This document shows positions 20,152 through 30,937 of a DNA stretch of 64,000 nucleotides, piece after piece (within the stretch, counting starts at the first letter, position 1; every line of letters starts with the position of its first letter). Under the pieces are notes generated by a model. It worked only from the letters and a program-made list of their open reading frames with translations. It did no database searches and was not told where the DNA came from. The position numbers and the translations under genes are program-made. The stretch covers positions 682,001 through 746,000 of the forward strand of contig CM057150.1 of NCBI GenBank assembly GCA_029964075.1, in the 5' to 3' direction. The DNA is from Patiria pectinifera (taxonomy: Eukaryota > Echinodermata > Asteroidea > Valvatida > Asterinidae).

Positions 20152-22423
20152 CTTTCAAGTGAAAAAGCAAGTAATTAACCCGGGCCATTCCTGGCCCGGG
20201 TCTAGATCCGCCTGCCAATTATTGGCAGTATTTGCCTTGATACCGGTAGTTTTCGTAGTAGCCATGTTTTCATCAATATGCTACACAATGCACAAACGAC
20301 AACACAGCTGGGATTTTGACGTTTTAGATCCCACGAATCCCACGTGCGTATCAAGTGATTTACTTGAAGGGGTAGACCTGTTTTTCCGTGTCGGCAAAAT
20401 GTTTAAGATAAACCGACAAATATCTAAAGAATAGTGATGAGAAAAGGGCTCAATTTACCCGGGTGTACGCATGCAACTGTGCATGTAGATTTTTGCTGGT
20501 GCACGTAGCTTTTTTACTGAGTATGCAGGACATGCATATAACTTTTTTAGCCACCAAAATACTCATTTCATGCATATATTTACCAGTGAGTGAGAATAAG
20601 AATAAAGTTTGTTGAATACTGATCAGATAGTGTACAAACGTGTTATTTCTTTTATAAATCCATAAATTATTCCTCGCACAGTCGCAGCAGATTCAAAGTA
20701 CGAGGTAAAATCTGGACGTACGTCCTGCAACCTCCTCCAATCAAGCACGTGATTTACCACGTGATACATGCTGCGGATAATTTGGTATCGCACTGACGCT
20801 CTGGGCATTCCTGATGTCCGGATCATAAGTGCGATTCCAGATTATTAGCTGCGTTTATCACGTGGTCTCCTTATTGGCCAATCAGACGCCACCTGTTTAC
20901 AAACTAAACACGTACAGATTTTATACAGCTGAACAAAATTGACGTTCTTTTTCAGTATTTAAGCTTAACTAAATCAAAACATGATGGATGTTTACCATGT
21001 TTGATAGGTGGAATTCAGTGGACCGAAATTTGGTGGCAAGTACACTTTGTATCAACTTTTCGTGATCAAAACGTTGTATAGCAGTTTTGCAATGCACTTT
21101 AAAAATTGCGTCGCAGTCGGCCTCGAATGTGTCGCAAATTGTGATACCGCTTATTGCGGACACTGAAAATATTAATGACATGAAGGTTCTTTTGCTGAGG
21201 ATCAGTCATAATATAGTTGATTCTTGTACACCTGCACTTACGGGAAAATTCTATCACAGCTTTCGGCAACCATCCGACTGCCTTTCTCAATGTACTTAGT
21301 GTTGTAGTCGAGTCACCAACGTCGAGTCCGAGTCCTAAGTCACAAGCCCCGAGTTCGAGTCACGAGTCTCAGTCATGAGTCACTTGTTCTTAGTTGTTCA
21401 CCAAACTAATCATTTTTTAAAAATTTGTTTTTCAATCATCCATTCTGTCTTTTAAGTAAATCCCTAGCTCAAAAATCCCCAGCCTAGTATTAGCATTGCC
21501 GTAAGCAGACACTTTTTGGTACCGGACACTTTTTGGCATGATACTCTGCCCTGGTGCTCGTCGTGCAGGCACTGTGTGCGTGCACGGCCCCTAGATACAA
21601 TTTTCCGAGGTGCCGTGTTTTGCCTATGGAGTAAAAAAGAATGCTAAGTTCATCGTGCAAATACGTAACTTTATATATATGGATGAAAATACGTGACTCT
21701 AAGCTCGAGTCCGGGTCATCATGGTCGAGTCCAAGTCCGAGTCATTTTCCAATGTGACTCGAGTCGGGCCGAGTCACGAGTCGGGCCGAGTTGGTCAGGG
21801 CCCCCCTGGGCCCCCCTTGGCAACGGGCCTGTCCCCTCCCCAATTCCCCAATGAACCACCAATAAACTTCAGGTGCTAAAAGTAACACCTTAGAAGTTGT
21901 AAACCAGTGGTCTACCCAAAATCTCCCTTTATTACAGTTCAGGGGGGTACTTGTGCGTGGAGTCCATACTAGCAGTGTAGGATCAGAAAAACTCCACTGT
22001 GTCTGTTATGGTATTCTGGGGGTCGCAGGTTCACATCCCATTGCAGTCAATTTCATCATCCAGTCAGACTAATCTGTTATTATTTCATTTCTATCAACGC
22101 CCTTGCATAGGCGCATGTGTAGTTCCAAACATGGCCTAGTAAAGAGGATGAGAATTCAATATTGGGTTTTGCTGTCCACCGACATTTGATATACACTGTA
22201 TACTCAGTGTCGTCCCCATTAATTGTGAGTTATCACCCGTGTTAATCTCTTAAGTGATCGGAACAATACTGAATGTACAGTTTTTACTAAAATAATTAGT
22301 TTGGTAAAGGGCAGAATTCAATATTGACGCAAATTCCATCTTATGACGTAGCCTGAGGCCACCAACCAAGCCCACCTACGATTCTAATCTTATTGATATT
22401 CCATTTGTTTGTTCTACCATCAG

Positions 22424-22477
22424 ATGACTACGCACCATTGAAGAAACCCAAGAAATACGTTCCTCCATCATCCACAG
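22424..22477 (+). CDS. YxxM-type cassette exon, copy 3 (DYAPL variant)
   Basis: 54-nt phase 1-1 exon with intact splice sites. GCACCATTG replaces GCAGCAATG, so the motif becomes DYAPL, a YxxL pattern closer to an ITIM/ITAM half-site than to the PI3K-type YxxM of copies 1 and 2. Confidence 0.6.
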
Positions 22478-24734
22478 GTACAGATGACAATTTATGAGTT
22501 TTAAGACCGGCTTTAAACATGTTTTCCAAGAATTGGTTTTTGCTAGCCCAGAGGACCAGTCTAGAGGACCAGTCCAGTCTTTGTAACTAATTCCAACTGA
22601 AGCTAAGCATTGTGTGTGTAATTTAGACCAGCAGCCGATTTCAGGAAAAAGTGCGTAGTTTGTGCCATGCGTAAGACTTGCAGAGCAAAGTTGTTGTGCA
22701 GCTGTGCATTCAACTTACCAAATTTGGCATATAGCGGCCCATTGTTTTAAATAATCTAAACATAAAATATCAAATTCTTGTATAGTGCCAAATCCGTCAA
22801 AATTGACGCTCAAGGCGCTTCACATCAATAAAAATGAACCAGTTAAAATTTAAGAACAAACTCAAACTTATACAAAGAAAAACCTTTAAAATAACTAGGT
22901 GAACAATTGAAATAAGTTGTCTAAAACAGGCAGGTTAAGAGGACAGACACAGTAAAGCAACAGCGAGACGGCCACGATAAAGAGACTTAGAAAAGACTTA
23001 AACAAACAGTGGGAAACACACACAAAACGGACAGATAACAGAATAACCATAGACAAGACACACAGTGGTTGAATCACCCCAGCCCGCCATTCTGAAAATT
23101 ATTTTTTCGGACTTTCTTTGAAATGGTGCACCAACTCTAAAAATTTTGTCACTAGTAAAATAGAAATTCAGTAACCTCAAACAAGAAGCTGTCAGTGTCT
23201 TGTATCAATCTTGATAAGTTGTGCAATAACAGGCTCCACGACGCTTACGATTTGCTGGTAAAATAGGTCATGTTCAGTCGTACGCCACAACTTCGGCCAC
23301 CTACATGTAAGTTGATTGCGCAAGTTACGCCATAATATATTGCGCAAGTAGCAGACTTATGCACTGTGAGACTTTCTTGAAATGTGTCATAAGTACAATG
23401 TTGCGCAACGTGAAATGTTGCGCAGCTAACGCAATAAATTGTGGTGCAAGCGGAGTTGAGCCATTGCTACTGGAGTTAATCTTAACAAAAAGGCCACGAC
23501 AATAATGAACTAACTAGACTTATGTTTGTGGACAAACACAGGGCTGTTTTGGTATTTTTTTGTGACATGTGACATGTGAAGTTTCAAGTATAAGTTCCAT
23601 CCAGGAAGGATGTGTAGTTCTGTTGATAATAACTGGTGGGTATAATATATTATTACATTCTCATAGGGCTTTGAATTTTGATGTTACATGTGATGTGATG
23701 ACCTCATGATGACGTCACATCAATTTTCATCTATATAACTATATTTTTGTTTGTAAATAACAACTTAGCCATAGCATATATCGTTGAAAGCAAGTTCACA
23801 TCTTTCCTCAATTTCAAATTACAAGGCACTTCCAGTTTCAACCACAAGGAAGGGTCACATGATTTGCACATAATATAACAAATTAAGACCCTGGATTATT
23901 CTATCGATTCCCGCAAACCTTAAGTTCAGGTCTCTCACAGTTGATTTTATATTGATTTTTAAAGATCTATTAATCTTTAACGTGACGTCACGTGACCCAT
24001 GATGACGTCATCATGACGTCAAGTGATTTTTCATCTATAAGACATCCCGGTCTAGGTACATACCAACTTTCAACCCAATCGGACCTAGCCCAATCTGTCA
24101 GATCTAGCCGAATTCTGCTAGAAAATGGTCACAACAGAAAAATCGCATATAATGTCACGTCACGTGACTCATGATGACGTCACAATGACGTCAATGTTCG
24201 GCACACAACTTCAGGTGCTGGTTCAAGTGTGTGCCAAGTATAAAGGCAATCGGATTGTTTTTAGCGTCCAAAGTGCCGGGGACAAAAAAACATGCACAAA
24301 TGTTATGGGCAAAATGACTTGAAAAAGAAAAAAAATAAAGTAAAAAACAAAAATCTTAGCGAAAACAAAGGCTGTTTCAGCAAAAGTGCCGAAACAGCCA
24401 ATGAGTATTGAAGTATACTTTTAATCTAGTTTTGGTGGTTCAGCCTCGTGTCCTCATTGTATCTGACTGACTCACTGACTGTCAATGAGTCGTGATTGAA
24501 CCTCACTGTGACCCAAAAGGTCTCTTTGGATCCTAAGGACTCCCACAACATAGACCCCTACAAAACCTAGACCCCTAATTAGAGGGCTTGTACAAGCCTA
24601 TTAAAGCTAGTCCGTGTAGTCTTCTTTTATAATAGTTGATGATGCTCAGGCATTTACAGAAAGTGATGACTGAACAAAGAAAGTTGAAATTGTAGGAGCA
24701 TTTACATTCCTCTGCGTGACTTATTTTATTTCAG

Positions 24735-24806
24735 CTGCTGAGGAGTCAGCATATGAAGAGATGCAGACCAGTGACAAAGACAAGTCAAAGAGCCCCCCAG
24801 CTGCAG
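24735..24806 (+). CDS. Tyrosine cassette exon, copy 6 (AYEEM type)
   Basis: 72-nt phase 1-1 exon, normal splice sites, same coding sequence as copy 1, matching the close relation of units 1 and 4. Confidence 0.65.
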
Positions 24807-25096
24807 GTAAATTCATATCGGGTTGTCTTTTTTTGTCATTTTATCTGAAATAAAGTAAAATATTCAGGGTAAGCCTTAAGGATTTTTTTTTTGTATAGCA
24901 AAACTTCTATGCAAATTTTGATTTGCATAGCAGTTTACCAATTTTGCATAGCAGTTTTGTTATACTCAAATTTAGCCTCGGCTTTGCAATTACTATTTAC
25001 CTGTCAGTGTCGGACTGTACAAATTACAAAGCAATAAAGAAGTAACTTACGTTAAGCTGTGAACTTAATGACTCATCAGTTGTCTGTTTATTTCAG

Positions 25097-25119
25097 GAGC
25101 TGCATGCTTGCTGGAATAA
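25097..25119 (+). CDS. Candidate short terminal exon, copy e
   Basis: Intact acceptor and GAACLLE-stop; GC hairpin at 25146. Confidence 0.35.
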
Positions 25120-27081
25120 CTTTCGAGTGAAAAAGCAAGTTATTAACCCGGGCCATTTCTGGCCCGGGTCTAGATCCGCCCGCCAATTATTGGCAGTATT
25201 TGCCTTGACACCAGTAGTTTTCGTAGTAGCCATGTTTTCATCAATATGCTACACAGCGCACAAACGACAACACAGCTGGGATTTTGACGTTTTAGTTCCC
25301 ACGAATCCCACGTGCGTATCACGTGATTTACTTGAAGGGGTAAACCTGTTTTTCCGTGTCGGCAAAATGTTTAAGATAAACCGACAAATATCTAAAGAAT
25401 AGTGATGAGAAAGGGACTCGATTTACCCGGGTGTACGCATGCACCAGTGCATGTAGATTTTGGCTGGTGCACGTAGCTTTTTTACTGAGTATGCAGGACG
25501 TGCATATAACTTTTTTAGCCACCAAAATACTCATTTCATGCATGTATTTACCAGTGAGTGAGAATAAGAATAAAGTTTGTTGAATACTTGACCAGATAGT
25601 GTACAAACGTGTTATTTCTTTTATAAATCCATAAATTATTCCTCGCACAGTCGCAGCAGATTCAAAGTACGGGGTAAAATCTGGACGTACGTCCTGCAAC
25701 CTCCTCCGATCAAGCACGTGATTTACCACGTGATACATGCTGCGGATAATTTGGTATCGCACTGACACTCCGGGCATTCCTGATGTCCGGATCATAAGTG
25801 CGATTCCAAATTATTAGCTGCGTTTATCACGTGGTCTCGTTATTGGCCAATCAGACGCCGCCTGATTTTATACAGCTGAACAAAATTGACGTTCTTTTTC
25901 AGTATTTAAGCTTAACTAAATCAAAACATGATGGATGTTTACCATGTCCGATAGGTGGAATTCAGTGGACCGAAATTTGGTGGCAAGTACACCTTGTATC
26001 AACTTTTCAAAAATCCCCAGCCTAGTATTAGCATTGTCGTTAGCAGACACTTTTTGGTACCGGACACTTTTTGGCATGATACTCTGCCCTGGTGCTTGTC
26101 GTGCAGGCACTGTGTGCGTGCACGGCCCCTAGATACAATTTTCCGAGGTGCCGTGTTTTGCCTATGGAGTAAAAAAGAATGCTAAGTTCATCGTACAAAT
26201 ACGTAACGTTATATATATATTGATGAAAATATGTGACTCTAAGCTCGAGTCCGAGTCATCATGGTCGAGTCCAAGTCCGAGTCATTTTCCAATGTGACTC
26301 GAGTCGGGCCGAGTCACGAGTCGGGCCGAGTTGCTTGGGGCCCCCCTTGCCCCTCACTTGGCGACGGTCCTGTCCCCTCCCCAACCCCCCAATGAATCAC
26401 CAATAAGCTTCAGGTGCTAAAAGTTACACCTTAGAAGTTGTAAACCAGTGGTCTCCCCAAACTCTCCCTTTCTTACAGTTCAGGAGGGTACTTGTGCGTG
26501 GAGTCTATACTAGCAGTGTAGGATCAGAAAAACTCCACATGTTCAGCACACAACTTCAGGTGCTGGTTGAAGTGTGTGCCAAGTATAAAGGCAATCGGAT
26601 TGATTTTAGTGTACAAAGTGCCGGGGACAAAAAAACGTGCACAAATGCTATGGTCAAAATGACTTGAAAAAGAAAAAAAATAAATTAAAAAACAAAAATC
26701 TTAACAAAAACAAAGGCTGTATCAGCAAAAGTGCCGAAACAGCCAATGAGTATTGAAGTACACTTTTAATCTAGTTTTGGTGGTTCAGCCTCGTGTCCTC
26801 ATTGTATCTGACTGACTCACTTACTGACGGTCAATGAGTCGTGATTGAACCTCACTGTGACCCAAAAGGTCTCTTTGGATCCTAAGGACTCACACAACAT
26901 AGACCCCTACAAAACCGAAACCCCTAATTAGAGGGCTTGTACAAGCCTGTTAAAGCTGGTCCATGTAGTCTTCTTTTATAATAGTTGATGATGCTCAGGC
27001 ATTTACAGAAAGTGATGACTGAACAAAGAAAGTTGAAATTGTAGGAGCATTTACATTCCTCTGCGTGACATTTTTTTTCAG

Positions 27082-27153
27082 CTGCTGAGGAGTCAGCATA
27101 TGAAGAGATGCAGACCAGTGACAAAGACAAGTCGAAGAGCCCCCCAGCTGCAG
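27082..27153 (+). CDS. Tyrosine cassette exon, copy 7 (AYEEM type)
   Basis: 72-nt phase 1-1 exon with an altered but strong acceptor tract (GACATTTTTTTTCAG). Coding AYEEMQ and KDKSKS (TCG for one Ser). The RTE-like LINE lies 220 bases downstream in the same intron. Confidence 0.65.
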
Positions 27154-27394
27154 GTAAATTCATATCGGGTTGTCTTTTTTTGTCATTTTATCTAAAATAA
27201 AGTAAAATATTCAGGGTAAGCCTTAAGGATTTTTTTTTTGTATAGCAAAACTTCTATGCAAATTTTAATTTGCATAGCAGTTTACCAAGTTTGCGTAGCA
27301 GTTTTGTTATACTCAAATTTAGCCTCGGCTTTGCAATTACTATTTACCTGTCAGTGTCAGACTGTACAAATTCTTCTTCTTCATTCATTCATTT

Positions 27395-28399
27395 TCATGG
27401 TGACTTGATGAGCTGGGCCCAACTGTCCCTGTCGAGCATAGTGTTGGAAAGAGATGGACCACTCAGACCAGTTTCTAGCTTGATGGATGTTTTCAGGGTC
27501 ATTTTGGGACGACCTTTTCGTCGAGGGGCTTCAGGGTTCCAGAGGAGAACTTGACTAGCTGGCTCATTATGTCGATAAACGTAACAGGCTAGCCGAAGGC
27601 GACGCTGTCTGATGGTGGTGGAGATAGGGGGAAGGGCACCATACAGAACAGAGTTAGGGAGATGTTGTTGCCATGAAACGTTCTGAACAGCCCGCAACAT
27701 CCGTGTATAGGTGCCATCAATGGATGCAGAGATCTGTTTGGTCAGGGTCCAGGACTCGCAACCGTAGAGGAGGATGGATTCTACTGAGGTCTTGAAGATC
27801 TTAAGTTTGGTGGTCTTGGAGATCGAGGATCTCCATACTTTGGTCAGTGCGAACAGAGCAGACCAAGCTTGAGCTTTTCTACACTCGATGTCATGAGCCG
27901 TGTTGGTGTAGGAGCCCAGATACTTGAAGTCATCAACTTTATCGAGCTTACTGCCATCTAGTGCAGTGACATCATCAGAGGTAGATGGGTTGATGACCAT
28001 GTACTTAGTCTTCTTTGCGTTGAGGGAGAGACCAACGGACTTGCAGCAAGCTTCTACTTTATGGAGGAGAGATTCAGCATCAAGGAGGGTGTCAGCAAGC
28101 AGACTAATGTCATCTGCATAATCTAGGTCGGATAGGTATTGGGCAGGGTGTCTACTACTCCTACGGCGTGAGAGGGTGAGACCATCGGTTACATTTAATG
28201 CTGTCCGCAGGGCATAATCCAGAACTATGATGAATAGGTAGGGGGCGAGAGGATCACCTTGAAGAACTCCAGTGTTGACGGAGAACGAATCTGATTCACC
28301 TTCGGGAGTGAGAACAACAGCACTTGTATCCTCATACATAATTTTGATGGCATTAATGGTCTCCTCCGGGATACCATAAGCATGCAGGATCTTAAACAT
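27395..28399 (-). pseudogene. LINE reverse transcriptase, C-terminal part
   Basis: 334 codons opening MFKILHAYGIPEE, with GVLQGDPLAPYLF, the catalytic YADDISLLAD, LNAKKTKYM and a C-terminal RRLRLACYV with RRKGRPKM typical of RTE-like proteins. The frame extends upstream to FIDFRKAFDSVDRPT; it is out of frame with the N-terminal RT part by a shift near 28524. Confidence 0.8.
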
Positions 28400-28827
28400 T
28401 GTTGGTCTGTCAACAGAGTCAAATGCTTTACGGAAATCGATGAAAATGATGGCAGCTTCCTTCTGGTGATTACGAATTTCCTCAATAAGGCGCCTGAGGG
28501 CAAGGATTTGAGATGAGGTTGAACGTAGAGCCGAAAGCCACTTTGATTGGGACGGAGTATCTTCTCAACTTCCGGACGAATGCGATTCAGAAGTAGTCGA
28601 TTGTAAACCTTGGCAGCAGTTTGAGAGAGGCTGATTCCCCGGTAGTTGTCTGGGATGGTGAGGTCCCCTTTCTTTGGAACTGGGACGATGCCGGACAAGC
28701 CCCATTCTGGAGGGCGGTTACCTTCAAGGGTTGCATTGCAGAACCTTGTGAGATATTTCTTGAGTTTAGGAAGCCTCCAAACTTCAATAGGTATGTTGTC
28801 CAAACCAGGAGCCTTGCCAAGCTTCAT
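28225..28827 (-). pseudogene. LINE reverse transcriptase, N-terminal part
   Basis: Encodes MKLGKAPGLDNIPIEVW, GIVPVPKKGDLTIPDNYRG and ILRPNQSGFR, the usual RT fingers of non-LTR elements. After QSGFR the frame is lost; the expected RSTSSQILALRRLIEE continues in the frame of the C-terminal part. Confidence 0.8.
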
Positions 28828-29077
28828 TTGTTTAATGGCTATGTTGACCTCGGCTTGGGAGAATTTGCCAGTTGGGATGTTAGGGTTTGGATCAAAGACG
28901 GGATCAATGGAGACTGGGTCATTGGAGGCATTATCAGAGTTGAGAAGCTTCTCAAAATGGGATTTCCAAGAGGCAAGTCGATCATCACCTTGAATGAAAA
29001 CGGTGTTTGGACGTTTACCAGAGAGCTGTTTTACCAGTTTCCAGGCATTTTGGATGGAGTTGGTCGATTCCCACTCG

Positions 29078-30343
29078 TCAAAAGCACTGAGGATGTTGTT
29101 GACTCTGAGGTCTTAATTCTTGCTCGTCATACACACTACTGAGGTTGGATTGAGCAGCAGGAAGATTGGTTGGTAAGGAGGTGAGTACCTTTGTTCGAGC
29201 TACATTGACTGGTGTCGATGATGCAATGCTAGGTGGTCGTTTGGTTTGTGATGGAAGGAGAGACTTCCCAACACTCTCACACACTTTGACGAGGGAGCCA
29301 TAAGATTGGTCATCAGGGCACAGTGAGGACCACTCATGGGTGATACGGTCCTCAATAGAAGATGCAAGTTCTTTATCTGAAGCCATTGCAGACCAGTTCA
29401 GTCTAGGACGGGCAGTAGGTTTTGTGGAACGAAGACTGAGCCTTATCTTAGCACAGACTATGCGATGGTCAGAGCCAATTGGGTCAGATGTTGAATACGC
29501 TTGAGAATCTAGGATGCTGTTTCTCCAACGTTTACGGCACAGGATGAAGTCAATCTGTGACAGGTACTTGTTAGGTGAACGGTGCGTCCAGAGCTTTTTG
29601 GAGGACTTCTGAAATAGTGTGTTGGTAATCAGAAGGTTGTTTTGATTGACAAAGTCACTGAGGAGCTGACCATTACGGTTGGTGGTAGAGTGGTAGGAGA
29701 ACTGCCTTGCAACATGAGCGTTGAAGTCCCCTCCGATGACAAGGAGGGCATGTGGGGGAATGGAGGCAATGGTGTCATTGAGACATTTGTAGAACCCAGT
29801 AATAGACGCCTCATCACTGGTGTTAGTGGGAGAGTACCAGGAGACAACGTATGTCTTAGGATTGCCTTTGAAGATGGCGAGCATAATTCTGTCGTTGATC
29901 TTAGAGATAGAAGTCAGCAGCGGGAGCAGTGATGTTTGGACAGTTATTGCTACTCCACCAACGGCTGCACCTTGACGATTCCGAGTTGCAGAAGAGGTGA
30001 AGATGGTTGATGATCCTAAACTAGAGATTCGGATATCAGGGTCTTCAGGTCGATGCACTTGACGGTGCTCTTGGATGCAGGTAACAGAAAGGTTGTAGTC
30101 ACAAATGTGTTTATTAAGTTCCTCTCTTGATGACAGCGAAGAGAGACTTCGACAATTAAGCTGACCAAAAAGGATGGTTTTCCTAGGTCGAGCAAGACCC
30201 TTCCGGAGACTATTTTTATCAGACGATGCCCTCCCAAGAGGGTTTCGGACGCCGTCGTCATAAGACAGAGTGTCAATAGTTCCGTGAGAGGGCAGATGTG
30301 AAGCAGGGGCTTTAACCCTGGTGCTGTAGGTTGAACTCATCAT
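29078..30343 (-). pseudogene. LINE APE-type endonuclease domain
   Basis: 421 codons. After about 60 residues comes the endonuclease: FGQLNCRSLSS, VTCIQEHRQ (catalytic Glu), VVSWYSPTN, LLVIGGDFNAHV, and C-terminal QIDFILCRKRW with SDHRIVCAKIR (catalytic Asp-His). It nicks target DNA for target-primed reverse transcription. The ORF ends in a frameshift near 29100-29140; the original frame continues to the RT part as SHFEKLLNSDN and KFSQAEVNIAIKQMKL. Confidence 0.85.
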
Positions 30344-30887
30344 GTTTTCAAGTGGCTGAATACTCAGTGTGACGCCAGGACTACTGAGGTTTTGGTACAG
30401 TTGACTCTGCTAGCCTTTGACAAACCAATGCCTCCAAACCGCAAGGCAGCGGGAAAATGACAATCCCCAAACCACTCTTAAGGAATACCACAGAAGGAAG
30501 TGCTGCACGCCATCATAACCAGGTGAATTAGCCTATCGACCCAGCCTGCCTATTCCGCCGATACAGACTTTATGTACTAGAGGGGAGAGGTCCCTCACCT
30601 GCAGGATTCCACCATACAGGTTCACTCATGTAGTTTAGCTGACCAGCCGAGGCCAGGATACCGGGGTGTGGCCACTGCCGTACACAAGCAGTTCCGTGGA
30701 GCCATACATGAGCTAGGGTGAACTGTTGGAACCAGTGGTTAGAGCCCCCATAAACATGGGGCGGCTGCCCGTCGCCAAAGGTACTATCCATCCAGAACAC
30801 CCCAACACCCCAAATTACAAAGCAATAAAGAAGTAACTTACGTTAAGCTGTGAACTTAATGACTCATCAGTTGTCTGTTTATTTCAG

Positions 30888-30937
30888 GAGCTGCATGCTT
30901 GCTGGAAAAACTTTCAAGTGAAAAAGCAAGTAATTAA
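30888..30937 (+). CDS. Candidate short terminal exon, copy f (stop lost)
   Basis: Same acceptor, but TAA has become AAA, so phase-1 reading gives AACLLEKLSSEKASN and stops at 30935-30937. The overlapping phase-0 frame also gains a stop (TAA in CATTAACGA near 31052). Both changes suggest weak or no constraint on this copy. Confidence 0.3.

Larger units (their letters stand above)
16313..22958 (+). repeat. Array unit 3 (internal duplication, hAT-like MITE)
   Basis: Contains tyrosine exons 4 and 5, two candidate terminal exons and YxxM copy 3. At 18526-18530 the sequence switches inside the GC hairpin from CCATTCCTGG to ATTATTCAATCGATTCCCGC, which in other copies follows GACCCTGG. The five-base overlap CCTGG marks a microhomology junction that created the second sub-unit. 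Confidence 0.85.
27373..30810 (-). mobile_element. RTE-like non-LTR retrotransposon, near full length but frameshifted
   Basis: 3438 bp inserted on the minus strand, flanked by CAAATT at 27367-27372 and 30811-30816; other units read GTACAAATTACAAAGC uninterrupted. The 3' end (left) is a short microsatellite, AATGAATGAATGAAGAAGAAG-like, as in RTE elements. An apurinic-type endonuclease and a reverse transcriptase lie in what was one frame of about 980 codons; the 5' about 470 bp (30344-30810) is untranslated. Only one array unit carries it, so insertion post-dates unit duplication. Confidence 0.85.

Noticed and set aside
20159..20434. 91-codon hydrophobic ORF as an independent membrane-protein gene
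   Set aside because: Lacks an ATG start at this position, differs between units almost only by replacements, and carries a stop in the copy at 30888.
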